This document shows, piece after piece, positions 9,652 through 18,152 of a DNA stretch of 27,598 nt. A program made the translations under genes and the position numbers. The notes under the pieces are model-generated. The model made no database searches. It saw nothing but the letters and a program-made list of their open reading frames with translations, and had not been told where the DNA came from. How positions within the stretch are numbered: the stretch's first letter is position 1; every line of letters starts with the position of its first letter. The stretch lies in NCBI GenBank assembly GCA_023415655.1, contig JAEZKD010000184.1:1-27598 (forward strand), written 5' to 3'. Origin of the DNA: Bacillota bacterium. Its GTDB lineage: Bacteria > Bacillota > Clostridia > Lachnospirales > Lachnospiraceae.

Positions 9652-10581
9652 CTATATATGAGAACGTACAAGACGCATAGTTCCACTTAGCATGTACTCT
9701 CCATATTGATAAGGTAATATGAAATGGTCACCCTTTTTAATCTTAGTACCATCCACAAAACCTTCCCCTTCTACAACACTTAAAATTGTAAAGGGTTCCT
9801 CTTGTGTCAACTTTTGATCTCCACTTACCTCAATCATACTTACCGTATAATATTTGCATGAAATTAGTTGATCTAATTCAGCATGTTCCAAATATGTTTT
9901 CTGATGTAACGCAATTATGTCTTTGTGTGGACAACCAATCACATCCATACTTTTTTGTAGGTGTAATTCTCTTGGTTTTCCGTTCTGTAACCGTCCATAG
10001 TCATACAAACGGTATGTAATATCACTATTCTGTTGCGTCTCAAGAATTAGTGTTCCTGCTTTGATTGCATGTACTGTACCCGGTTCTATCTGGAAGAAAT
10101 CTCCCTTCTTAATCGGCAAGACTCGAATCAACTTGTCCCATTCATTGTTATGAATCATATGAGCCAATTCTTCCTTGGTATTAGCGTGATGACCGATCAC
10201 AATCTGTGCATCCTCATCGCAGTCTAGAATATACCAACATTCGGTCTTTCCTAAAGAACCATTCTCATGTACATTCGCATAAGCATCATCTGGGTGAACT
10301 TGAATACTTAAATCCTGTTTTGCATCTATTATTTTTATCAACAATGGGAACACATCACCTTCTACATTACCAAAAAGCTCTCGGTGATCATTCCATAGTT
10401 GACTTAAGGTTTGCCCTTGATAAGAACCATTTGCAACTTCACACTCCCCACTTCTATGGGCACTTACTGCCCAGCATTCACCGATAGGACCTGCTGGGAT
10501 ATCATATAAAAAGTCGGTTTTTAAACGATTTCCACCCCAAATCATTTCTTTAAAAACCGGCTTTAAAAAAATAATCTCCAT
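9652..10581 (-). CDS. manA: Mannose-6-phosphate isomerase, class I
   Basis: Zinc-dependent interconversion of fructose-6-phosphate and mannose-6-phosphate. The 309-residue protein is the short Firmicute form. Zinc ligands are visible: Gln94 and His96 in IQVHPDD, Glu114 in GKTECWYIL, and His171 in GTVHAI; ETQQNSDITYRLYDYGR carries the active-site Arg191. A C-terminal cupin fold ends in RSHI. I chose the ATG at 10581 because GGAGG lies 5 nt upstream; an ATG four codons earlier overlaps that site. It is divergent from the methyltransferase gene and separated by 64 bp from the DUF624 gene downstream. Confidence 0.95.
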   Translation of the reverse strand: MEIIFLKPVFKEMIWGGNRLKTDFLYDIPAGPIGECWAVSAHRSGECEVANGSYQGQTLSQLWNDHRELFGNVEGDVFPLLIKIIDAKQDLSIQVHPDDAYANVHENGSLGKTECWYILDCDEDAQIVIGHHANTKEELAHMIHNNEWDKLIRVLPIKKGDFFQIEPGTVHAIKAGTLILETQQNSDITYRLYDYGRLQNGKPRELHLQKSMDVIGCPHKDIIALHQKTYLEHAELDQLISCKYYTVSMIEVSGDQKLTQEEPFTILSVVEGEGFVDGTKIKKGDHFILPYQYGEYMLSGTMRLVRSHI

Positions 10582-10604
10582 ATGTGCCTCCATTGTTTTT
10601 TCCT

Positions 10605-10632
10605 ATTATAACATTTTTTTATTTGATTTCAA
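10605..10632 (-). promoter_or_regulatory. Promoter of manA
   Basis: Minus strand TTGAAA (10632-10627), a 16-nt spacer and TATAAT (10610-10605), 23 nt before the manA ATG. The leader would be very short, just enough for the GGAGG site. Confidence 0.6.
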
Positions 10633-10677
10633 ATACCGTAAGATAATATTTATAGTCTTTTTAGAATCTGTTTTCGC

Positions 10678-10706
10678 TTTACTCACATTATTTAGAGTGC
10701 TATAAT
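10678..10706 (+). promoter_or_regulatory. Promoter of the RsmC-like methyltransferase gene
   Basis: TTTACT (10678-10683), a 17-nt spacer and TATAAT (10701-10706), about 35 nt before the ATG at 10741. It is back to back with the manA promoter. Confidence 0.6.
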
Positions 10707-10740
10707 TGAAAAATATACCATTTTGAAAAGAGGACCTATT

Positions 10741-11349
10741 ATGCGCGAAACAATTCATGGAATTGAGTTAGATATTATTACAGATCAAGAGATATTCTCA
10801 CCTAACAGTATTGATGTTGGTACGAAAGCAATGTTGTCCTTTGTGAACCTACAGCCTAGTGATAAGGTGCTTGATCTTGGCTGTGGTTCTGGTGTAGTTG
10901 GTATCTGGGTTGCTAAACAGATTGGCGCTTTCAGTGTGACAATGACAGATATTCATCCAAAAGCCATCCAATGTTCAAAAGAAAATGCAATACGCAATCA
11001 GGTATCGGAAGGTATTACGATTGTCTTAGGAGACGCACTTATGGGAATTCCAGATGCTGATTATACCTTGATTTTATCCAATCCACCCTACCATGTTGAT
11101 TTTTCTGTACCTAAGCAATTTATTGAACAAGGTTACAAAAAGCTAGCCATGGGCGGACGTATGCTTATGGTGGTGAAACGTAAGGATTGGTATCAGAATA
11201 AATTAACATCAGTCTTTGGTGGTGTGAAGGTATATGAAAAAGATGGTTACTATATTCTAGAGGCACAAAAACGCCAAAAAAGACTGGCTCCCAAAAAAGA
11301 AAAGCCAGCCCTTTCTAAAAAGCTCCAAAGAAAATATTCTAAAGTATAA
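10741..11349 (+). CDS. RsmC-like class I SAM-dependent methyltransferase
   Basis: A 202-residue methyltransferase-small-domain protein. The SAM-binding motif I is VLDLGCGSGVVG (43-54), an acidic strand end follows (TDIHPKA, 69-75), and the catalytic motif NPPYH (114-118) is typical of N2-guanine or N6-adenine RNA methyltransferases such as RsmC and its short Firmicute relatives (YbxB). The probable substrate is rRNA or tRNA, but the exact target cannot be told from sequence. The C-terminal 25 residues are strongly basic, consistent with RNA binding. I chose the ATG at 10741, with AAGAGGA just upstream, rather than a TTG six codons earlier. Its stop is only 2 bp from the stop of the convergent exporter gene, with no obvious terminator between. 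Confidence 0.85.
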   Translation: MRETIHGIELDIITDQEIFSPNSIDVGTKAMLSFVNLQPSDKVLDLGCGSGVVGIWVAKQIGAFSVTMTDIHPKAIQCSKENAIRNQVSEGITIVLGDALMGIPDADYTLILSNPPYHVDFSVPKQFIEQGYKKLAMGGRMLMVVKRKDWYQNKLTSVFGGVKVYEKDGYYILEAQKRQKRLAPKKEKPALSKKLQRKYSKV

Positions 11350-11351
11350 CC

Positions 11352-13139
11352 TTATTTGAATTGCGAAGTATAAAGTTCATGGTAAAAGCCCTGTTTTTCC
11401 AATAGTTCTTGATGTGTTCCCTGCTCAATGATATTGCCATCCTTGACAACAAGAATGTGATCAGCATTCTGAATGGTGGAAAGACGATGTGCTATTACAA
11501 AGCAGGTCTTTTGATCCATTAGCTTTCTCATTGCTTTTTGTATCTGTATCTCCGTTCTTGTATCAACATTTGAGGTAGCTTCGTCTAATATTAGCATTTT
11601 AGCATCCAGAAGCATTGCTCTTGCTATTGTTAACAGCTGCTTTTGGCCTTTGGATATATTCACACCCTCATCATTTAAAATTGTTTGATACCCTAGTGGT
11701 AATTTCTCGATATAGGAGTGAATTCTTGCTGCTTTTGCTACTTCTACCACTTCTTCCATCGTCGCATCTGGTTTTCCATATGCAATGTTCTCAAAAATAG
11801 TTCCGGAGAACAACCAAGTATCTTGTAATACCATTGCATAGGCTTTTCGTAAGCTTTTTCGAGTCATCTGTCGATTCTCAATGCCATCTATGAAAATCTC
11901 ACCCTCATCTACATCATAAAATCGCATCAGTAAATTAATGATTGTGGTCTTTCCTGCACCTGTTGGTCCAACAATTGCTACAAGCTCTCCTTGCTTTGCT
12001 TTCATGGTAAGGTGGTTTAATATCAGGCGTTCTTTTGTATAGCCAAAGGAAACATCTTGAATCGTTACATCTCCAACTACCTGTGTCAGTTCAATCGCTC
12101 CATTCACATCGCTTATTTCTGTAGGCTCATCTAACACTCGAAATACTCGTTCAGCAGCAGCTAATGCAGACTGAAGTTCACTAATGATATTTGCCGCCTC
12201 ATTGATTGGTCCAGAAAATTTTCTTGAATACAAAACAAAACTCGAAATATCCCCTAGCGTCAGTTTTTGATACAGATAAAGCAAAGCTCCTAGAATAGTA
12301 ACAAAGGTAAGTGAGATATTATTGATAAAATTCACAGTTGGTCCGACGATACTTGCATAGTAATCAGCTTCATAATAAGCTTCTACCGCTTCTGAATTAA
12401 TCTGATCAAAGCGCTTTAACATCACTTCCTCTTGGGCATAAGCGGCAATGGATTTTTGGCCACCTACCATCTCCTCGACAAAGCCATTCATTTCCCCAAG
12501 CTTCATGGAACGAGCCCGAAAGAGTGGTCTTGTCTTCTTTGCCATGTATTTGGTATAGAAAATTGACATCGGAATTGTAATTAACAATACACCAACGAGA
12601 CTTGGTGAAATCATAACCATCATAACAAAGGAACCAAAGACTGTAATTACACTAGCAAAGATCTGAACCAAATCTGTGGAAATAGAAGTATTGATAACAT
12701 CAATATCGTATGAGATACGACTAATGATATCTCCAGCTTGATTTTGATCAAAGTACCCAACATTTAGCTCCATTAGCTTTGAGAACACATCATTTCTCAT
12801 TCGCTTTACCATCTTTTGTGTGATATATAGCATGAGTATTGACAATAGATAAGATAGGAGTGATGATAAGAGATAGAACCCGATCATCCACATGGCATAA
12901 TATAATACCCGTTTGATATCAACGGCTTGATATCCTTTTGAAATCACATCGATTGCTTTTCCTGAGAGCATTGGGCCTAGTAATGAGAATAAATTACTTC
13001 CCATTGCTAAGAGTATCGCTATCACAAGGAGAATCCAGTAATGTTTAAGATACCTCCACAATCCTTTTAGTACCTTCTTGGTATCCTTTGGTCGTTCCGT
13101 CTTTGTAGATATCTTTATTCCACCTTGATTAGCCTTCAT
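11352..13139 (-). CDS. ABC exporter half-transporter with consensus catalytic site (heterodimer subunit 2)
   Basis: A 595-residue protein with a six-helix exporter domain (about 30-330) fused to an ATPase. Walker A is GPTGAGKTT (391-399), Walker B ends in LDEATSNVD with catalytic Glu520, and the H-loop is IAHRLST (His551). Its signature is degenerate: ISKGQ (495-499) in place of LSGGQ. With the upstream subunit it should form a BmrC/BmrD or LmrCD-type multidrug or lipid exporter with one active and one degenerate ATP site; the real substrate is unknown. I chose the ATG at 13139 because GGGAGG lies just upstream. It overlaps the end of the first subunit gene by 11 bp, so translational coupling is likely. 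Confidence 0.92.
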   Translation of the reverse strand: MKANQGGIKISTKTERPKDTKKVLKGLWRYLKHYWILLVIAILLAMGSNLFSLLGPMLSGKAIDVISKGYQAVDIKRVLYYAMWMIGFYLLSSLLSYLLSILMLYITQKMVKRMRNDVFSKLMELNVGYFDQNQAGDIISRISYDIDVINTSISTDLVQIFASVITVFGSFVMMVMISPSLVGVLLITIPMSIFYTKYMAKKTRPLFRARSMKLGEMNGFVEEMVGGQKSIAAYAQEEVMLKRFDQINSEAVEAYYEADYYASIVGPTVNFINNISLTFVTILGALLYLYQKLTLGDISSFVLYSRKFSGPINEAANIISELQSALAAAERVFRVLDEPTEISDVNGAIELTQVVGDVTIQDVSFGYTKERLILNHLTMKAKQGELVAIVGPTGAGKTTIINLLMRFYDVDEGEIFIDGIENRQMTRKSLRKAYAMVLQDTWLFSGTIFENIAYGKPDATMEEVVEVAKAARIHSYIEKLPLGYQTILNDEGVNISKGQKQLLTIARAMLLDAKMLILDEATSNVDTRTEIQIQKAMRKLMDQKTCFVIAHRLSTIQNADHILVVKDGNIIEQGTHQELLEKQGFYHELYTSQFK

Positions 13140-14868
13140 TTCTTCCACCTCCCATCTGAGACTCGTAAATTTCACGATAGATTGGACAAGTGTCTAACAA
13201 GGCTTCATGCGTCCCATAACCAATTGCCTCTCCTTCTTCAAGTACAAGAATCTGGTCCATATGCATGACCGAGCTAACTCGCTGTGCTATCATAATCACC
13301 GTGGTATCTTTAAAATCGGTTCTAATTGCTTCTCTTAATTTGGCATCCGTTTTATAATCAAGAGCAGATGAGGAATCATCAAGAATAAGAATTTCTGGTT
13401 GTTTTGCTAAGGCTCTAGAAATTAATAATCTTTGCTTTTGTCCACCACTTAAATTAGCCCCCTTAATGGCTGCTTTGAACTCATAGTTATCTTCTTTTTC
13501 TAAGATGAACTCTTCCGCACAAGCTTGTCTTGCGGCAGTCGTTACTTCCTCTAAGGTCAGATTTCGCCCAAAGGATATATTCTCTAAAAGAGTGTCAGAA
13601 AAAACCATATCACTTTGAAATACAGCTCCAAATTTGCTACGAAGCTCATTTAATGGAAAGGTTCTAATATCTTTTCCATCCACATAAATCTTACCCTCAC
13701 TCGTATCATAAAATCGCATCAATAAATTAATTAAGGTTGTCTTTCCACTTCCTGTGGATCCAATAATCCCCAGTTTTTCTCCAGGCTTTAAATCAAAGTT
13801 TACATTATTTACACTATGTTTTTGATTTCCCTTTCCATAAGAAAAGGATACCTGCTCAAAGACAATTTTTGATGATTGATACTTCTCTTGTGTAACCTCT
13901 ATGCCCTCCAATTGTACGAGCTCATCCTTTGATAATAGTAGCTCTCCGATACGTTTTGCAGAAGCGCTCGCCTTTGAATATGAAACAAACAGACGATTTA
14001 CCATCATCATTGCATTTAATATCATTGTAAAATAAGTCAAAAAGGCAACAATTCTACCTGGCTGCATGAGGCCTAAATTAACCCGATATGCTCCTATGAT
14101 AACGATGACCACAAGACCAAGATTTAATAGCAGATTCATGATAGGACCAGATAAAGCCATGATGGAGCCTGCTTTCATCTCACTGTCTGATACTTGAGTG
14201 TTCACACCATAGAATCTTTGCTTTTCATGCTCCGTTTTTGAAAGTGCTTTAATTACACGAATTCCAGCAATATTCTCTCGAATCGTTTGTACCATCTTAT
14301 CTGTGAACTGCTGCATCTTTAGATACAATGGTATTCCTTTTTTAGACACAAGATAGATTACTAAACTAAGCAGTGGCAAGGTTGCAATTAAAACAAGAGT
14401 CAGTATTAGGTCTAGTGTTGCTGTCAATACAATCCCACCAATTAAAATAATTGGTACACGAACTCCAAGTCTTTGCATCATTCCAATCACTAAATGCACA
14501 TTGTAAGTATCAGAGGTCATTCTAGAAATTAATGATGGTGCACTAAATTCATCTACTTGTGCCCCAGAAAGATAAAGAATCTTTTCAAAGGCATCATGAC
14601 GTATCTTTTCTACACTATTACGTGCAACCAAAGAAGCCATACGATTGGCTATTATATTTAACTCTCGAGCTGCTATAGCAAGCCCAAGCATGATCATTCC
14701 CCAAATTAGGATATAAGATACTTTTTTGTATGGTATGACTTCATCTAGGATATATGCAAGAACCCATGGTAGTCCCAAATCTGCAAACGTTCCAGCAATC
14801 TTTATGGTCAAACCTAATAGCATCCGAAGCCGAAATGGCTTTAAATATTGTAACACAATTCTCATCAT
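13129..14868 (-). CDS. ABC exporter half-transporter with degenerate catalytic site (heterodimer subunit 1)
   Basis: A 579-residue exporter half-transporter with transmembrane helices over about 15-300 and a C-terminal ATPase. Walker A GSTGSGKTT (370-378) and signature LSGGQ (473-477) are intact. The residue after Walker B is Asp498 (ILILDDSSSALD) instead of Glu, and the H-loop reads IAQRVSS, with Gln529 for His. These changes complement those of its partner at 11352-13139, so hydrolysis should occur only at the composite site made of the partner Walker motifs and this LSGGQ. An alternative start is the adjacent second ATG. A terminator hairpin lies immediately upstream of its ribosome binding site, which suggests control by transcription attenuation. 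Confidence 0.93.
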   Translation of the reverse strand: MMRIVLQYLKPFRLRMLLGLTIKIAGTFADLGLPWVLAYILDEVIPYKKVSYILIWGMIMLGLAIAARELNIIANRMASLVARNSVEKIRHDAFEKILYLSGAQVDEFSAPSLISRMTSDTYNVHLVIGMMQRLGVRVPIILIGGIVLTATLDLILTLVLIATLPLLSLVIYLVSKKGIPLYLKMQQFTDKMVQTIRENIAGIRVIKALSKTEHEKQRFYGVNTQVSDSEMKAGSIMALSGPIMNLLLNLGLVVIVIIGAYRVNLGLMQPGRIVAFLTYFTMILNAMMMVNRLFVSYSKASASAKRIGELLLSKDELVQLEGIEVTQEKYQSSKIVFEQVSFSYGKGNQKHSVNNVNFDLKPGEKLGIIGSTGSGKTTLINLLMRFYDTSEGKIYVDGKDIRTFPLNELRSKFGAVFQSDMVFSDTLLENISFGRNLTLEEVTTAARQACAEEFILEKEDNYEFKAAIKGANLSGGQKQRLLISRALAKQPEILILDDSSSALDYKTDAKLREAIRTDFKDTTVIMIAQRVSSVMHMDQILVLEEGEAIGYGTHEALLDTCPIYREIYESQMGGGRNEG

Positions 14869-14882
14869 TCTTACCTCTCAAG

Positions 14883-14908
14883 AAAAAAGAGTGTGCATTT
14901 GCACACTC
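14883..14908 (-). terminator. Attenuator-type terminator directly before the exporter ribosome binding site
   Basis: GAGTGTGC and GCACACTC form an 8-bp perfect stem with a 4-nt loop (14889-14908), followed on the minus strand by six Ts (14888-14883). Only 3 nt separate this T run from the GAGAGG Shine-Dalgarno (14879-14874) of the exporter gene. No promoter can fit in between, so exporter mRNA must come from read-through. It may also end the serC-serA-xpt transcript. Confidence 0.8.
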
Positions 14909-14960
14909 ATCACACCCGACGGTTCTTAAAAACTAATCTCATCCCCGTAAGGTGAGCATT

Positions 14961-14995
14961 CGGCTTAACTGTATCATTATCATACAGCTAAACCG
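14961..14995 (-). promoter_or_regulatory. Leader stem-loop upstream of the exporter operon
   Basis: A 14-bp stem (14961-14974 with 14982-14995) and a 7-nt loop. Two positions are G-U pairs in minus-strand RNA but A-C mismatches in plus-strand RNA, so the structure belongs to the minus-strand transcript. A smaller stem follows around 14939-14957 (CTCA..TGAG), then the terminator at 14883-14908. A 14-codon reading frame, MIMIQLSRMLTLRG, runs from 14983 to 14939 through the loop and second arm, but has no good ribosome binding site. The leader matches no riboswitch class that I can recall. Confidence 0.5.
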
Positions 14996-15021
14996 AGACT
15001 TCACACAACTTAAAATAATTC

Positions 15022-15612
15022 TTACTTTAGCTCATCTTCTTCAAAAACAATGGTTCCATCTTCAACACTCATGCTCTTGATTTTAGCTAGAGATTCCAGA
15101 TGAATTCCCATCTCCCGTATGATTTCTCCTCCAGATTGGAATCCTTTTTCTATTACAATTCCAATTCCCTCAACACTGGCACCAGCACTGATAACAAGAT
15201 CAATTAGTCCAACTAAGGCACATCCATTCGCAAGAAAGTCATCGATAATAAGAACCTTATCCTTTGGATTTAAGAATTTCTTTGATACAATGACATCATA
15301 AACCTTTTTATGAGTAAATGATTCGATTTTGGTGGAATACACTTCTCCATCGATATTTATGCTTTGTGCTTTCTTCGCAAACACGACTGGAACGTTGAAG
15401 TACTGTGCTACAATACATGCAACTCCAATACCAGAAGCCTCAATTGTCAGTATCTTTGTGATATGTTCTTTTCCAAATAAACGTTTGAATTCTTTGCCGA
15501 TTTCATTAAATAGTTCAATGTCCATCTGATGATTTAAAAAAGAATCCACCTTAAGTACATTGCCTGCTTTGATAATACCATCTTTTCTAATTCTATCTTT
15601 TAACAGTTGCAT
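15022..15612 (-). CDS. xpt: Xanthine phosphoribosyltransferase
   Basis: Purine salvage: xanthine plus PRPP gives XMP. The length (196 residues) matches B. subtilis Xpt (194). The PRPP-binding loop is VLIIDDFLANG (120-130), and the family segments EASGIGVA (58-65) and VVFAKKAQS (76-84) are present. In many Firmicutes xpt follows a guanine riboswitch; here only 43 bp separate it from serA and no purine aptamer fits, so it is probably the last gene of the serC-serA-xpt unit. The link between serine synthesis and purine salvage is inferred from this spacing only. Confidence 0.95.
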   Translation of the reverse strand: MQLLKDRIRKDGIIKAGNVLKVDSFLNHQMDIELFNEIGKEFKRLFGKEHITKILTIEASGIGVACIVAQYFNVPVVFAKKAQSINIDGEVYSTKIESFTHKKVYDVIVSKKFLNPKDKVLIIDDFLANGCALVGLIDLVISAGASVEGIGIVIEKGFQSGGEIIREMGIHLESLAKIKSMSVEDGTIVFEEDELK

Positions 15613-15655
15613 ATAACTTCCCTTTCTCCAGTGCTTTCTTATAGTATCATCGTAT

Positions 15656-16816
15656 TTAAATTACACGTACCTTTAATACACCATCAATAGCTTCTAGCTC
15701 TTTTACAAACTTGTCATCTGCTTTTACGCAGATATCGAGTACTGTATAAGCGAAATCACCTTTACTCTTATTTGCCATATTCTCAATATTTACATTCTCT
15801 GAAGAAAATACCTTTGTAAACTGAGCAAGCATGTTTGGTTTGTTTTGATGACAAATCGTTACACGTGCTTCTGATTGACAAACACCTGCATCCAATCCTG
15901 GGTAATTTACAGAGTTCGTAATATTACCATTCTCAATAAAATCTTTGATTTGTTTTACTGCCATCTTCGCACAATTATCCTCGGATTCTTCCGTAGAAGC
16001 TCCAAGATGAGGAATTGCAATCACACCTTCCATAGCTGCAGTCTTTGCATTTGGGAAATCCGTCACGTATTTTGCAACTTTACCATCTTTTAATGCTACT
16101 TCCATTGCATCATCATCTACCAATAGATCTCTTGCAAAGTTAAGTATTACAACACCATCCTTCATCAACTGGATCGTATTCATATTGATCATTTTTTTTG
16201 TGTCATCTAATAATGGAACATGAAGTGTGATAAAATCGCACTCTCTAAAGATTTCTTCTCTTGTCTTAACATACTTAATATCACGAGACAAATTCCATGC
16301 ATGTTCTACTGAGATATAAGGGTCACATCCGTAAACCTCCATACCTAAACGCTTTGCTGCATTCGCAACTAACACACCGATTGCACCAAGACCAATCACA
16401 CCAAGTTTTTTACCTTCGATTTCTCTTCCTGCAAATTTAGATTTTCCTTTTTCTACAAGCTTATCAACATTGGCATCCCCTGCTACTGTGCTTACCCAAT
16501 TGATACCACCTACGATATCTCTAGATGCAAGTAGCATACCAGCGATTGCTAACTCCTTAACACCATTTGCATTTGCGCCTGGTGTATTGAATACTACAAT
16601 ACCTTTTTCTGCACATTTGTCAAGTGGAATATTGTTAACCCCTGCACCGGCTCTTGCAATTGCTTTTAAATTTGTTGGTAATTCTAAATCATGCATAGCA
16701 GCACTACGAACAAGCACTGCATCTGCCTCCTCCATAGTTTCCACTTTCTCATATTTCTCATCAAATTGATCTAGCCCAATTGAAGCAATTGGATTTAGGC
16801 AATGATATTTTACCAT
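15656..16816 (-). CDS. serA: D-3-phosphoglycerate dehydrogenase
   Basis: First step of serine synthesis: NAD-dependent oxidation of 3-phosphoglycerate to 3-phosphohydroxypyruvate. The 386-residue protein has the NAD-binding motif GVIGLGAIG (139-147), catalytic Arg229 in NFARD and His270 in IPHLGAS, and a C-terminal ACT domain (about 315-386), which in this family often binds serine for feedback control. The position of the usual catalytic Glu (PxE in E. coli SerA) reads PNAK at 255-258, so that Glu is not evident; some short SerA forms share the YVTDFP segment. GGGAGGAG sits 7 nt before the ATG. It starts 23 bp after serC, in one operon. Confidence 0.94.
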   Translation of the reverse strand: MVKYHCLNPIASIGLDQFDEKYEKVETMEEADAVLVRSAAMHDLELPTNLKAIARAGAGVNNIPLDKCAEKGIVVFNTPGANANGVKELAIAGMLLASRDIVGGINWVSTVAGDANVDKLVEKGKSKFAGREIEGKKLGVIGLGAIGVLVANAAKRLGMEVYGCDPYISVEHAWNLSRDIKYVKTREEIFRECDFITLHVPLLDDTKKMINMNTIQLMKDGVVILNFARDLLVDDDAMEVALKDGKVAKYVTDFPNAKTAAMEGVIAIPHLGASTEESEDNCAKMAVKQIKDFIENGNITNSVNYPGLDAGVCQSEARVTICHQNKPNMLAQFTKVFSSENVNIENMANKSKGDFAYTVLDICVKADDKFVKELEAIDGVLKVRVI

Positions 16817-16839
16817 GACAAACTCCTCCCAACTCTTAT

Positions 16840-17922
16840 TTATTGATTGTTTTTCTCAAATTCTCTCATGAATTCTACGAGCTTTTCAACACCTTCGAGT
16901 GGCATCGCATTATAGATACTAGCTCTCATACCCCCAACAGTTCTATGTCCTTTTAAACTTTCAAACCCTGCTGCTTTTGCTTCTTTAACAAACTTCGCAT
17001 CTAATTCTTCATTACCAGTAACAAATGGTACATTCATTAAGGAACGATCTTCTTTACGAACGGTACCCTTAAACATCTGGCTTTCATCTAAAAAGTCATA
17101 AAGAATCTTAGCTTTCTTTTCATTATGAGCTTTCATTGCTTCCAATCCGCCCATCTTTTTTAACCACTTGAATACCTTGCCACAAACATAAATTCCATAT
17201 GCTGGTGGTGTATTATAAAGAGATTTATTCTCATCATGAATCTTATATTTAAACATGGTTGGTGTTCCAGGAAGTGTATCTTCGGTAATTAAATCTTCAC
17301 GAATAATAACGATTACAACACCTGCTGGTCCTATGTTCTTTTGAACACCTCCATAGATTAGCCCATACTTTGACACATCCACTGGCTCAGATAAAAAGCA
17401 AGAGGATACATCCGCTACTAATGGTTTGCCCTTTGTATTTGGTAAAGTCTTAAATTTAGTTCCATAAATTGTATTATTCTCACATATGTACACATAATCT
17501 GCATCTTCACTAATTGGGAGATCAGAACAGTCAGGAATATAAGAAAATGTCTTATCAGCGGAGGATGCAATTGCGTTAGCTGTACCATAAATCTTTGCTT
17601 CTTGGTAAGCTTTCTTAGCCCACTGTCCAGTAATAATATAGTCAGCTACTTTGTTTTTCATTAAGTTCATTGGAATCATAGCGAATTGTGAGGAAGCACC
17701 ACCCTGTAAAAACAATACTCTATAATTATCAGGAATGTTCATCAAATCACGTAAATCTTGTTCTGCAGTTTGAATGATTTGTTCATAAGCTTTGGAACGA
17801 TGACTCATCTCCATAACAGACATGCCTGTTCCATTGTAATCAAGCATCTCATCTGCGACTTCCTTCAGTACCTCGACAGGTAACATCGCTGGTCCTGCTG
17901 AGAAATTATAAACTCTACCCAT
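16840..17922 (-). CDS. serC: Phosphoserine aminotransferase
   Basis: Second step of serine synthesis: PLP-dependent transfer of an amino group from glutamate to 3-phosphohydroxypyruvate. The 360-residue protein matches the family length. Visible motifs are NFSAGPAMLP at the N-terminus, GGASSQF (74-80), and GGVQKNIGPAG with the PLP lysine at Lys195. I chose the ATG at 17922 because a full AAGGAGG lies 8 nt upstream; the reading frame extends ten codons further without another ribosome binding site. It is first gene of serC-serA-xpt, with a strong promoter. The phosphatase (serB) is not in the window. Confidence 0.96.
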   Translation of the reverse strand: MGRVYNFSAGPAMLPVEVLKEVADEMLDYNGTGMSVMEMSHRSKAYEQIIQTAEQDLRDLMNIPDNYRVLFLQGGASSQFAMIPMNLMKNKVADYIITGQWAKKAYQEAKIYGTANAIASSADKTFSYIPDCSDLPISEDADYVYICENNTIYGTKFKTLPNTKGKPLVADVSSCFLSEPVDVSKYGLIYGGVQKNIGPAGVVIVIIREDLITEDTLPGTPTMFKYKIHDENKSLYNTPPAYGIYVCGKVFKWLKKMGGLEAMKAHNEKKAKILYDFLDESQMFKGTVRKEDRSLMNVPFVTGNEELDAKFVKEAKAAGFESLKGHRTVGGMRASIYNAMPLEGVEKLVEFMREFEKNNQ

Positions 17923-17999
17923 AGTTAAATCCTCCTTATTCCTACAATACAATTTTTCCTAACTATTAGCTCCTATACTGTAACACTTTAATACACTAC

Positions 18000-18028
18000 A
18001 TTATAAATCTTTGTTAAATGGTAGTCAA
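18000..18028 (-). promoter_or_regulatory. Near-consensus promoter of serC-serA-xpt
   Basis: Minus strand TTGACT (18028-18023), a 17-nt spacer and TATAAT (18005-18000), giving a leader of about 70 nt. Upstream of it an inverted repeat ATGCAA-n7-TTGCAT (18044-18062) could be an operator. I see no T-box sequence. Confidence 0.8.
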
Positions 18029-18152
18029 TCATTTTTATCAAATATGCAAAGTTTCCTTGCATTTTGTATTATTTCGCTTGTGAATTTAGTTTCTTAGGAT
18101 AATTATATTAGAAAAACAGGAACTTATTAATAACTTTTACTAATGAATTCAC

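Noticed and set aside
15613..15655. Guanine riboswitch before xpt
   Set aside because: Only 43 bp lie between serA and xpt, too little for the aptamer, and none of its conserved loops are present.
17923..18152. Serine T-box leader before serC
   Set aside because: I found no T-box core (GGTACCGCG-like) nor a downstream terminator; the promoter leaves only about 70 nt of leader.
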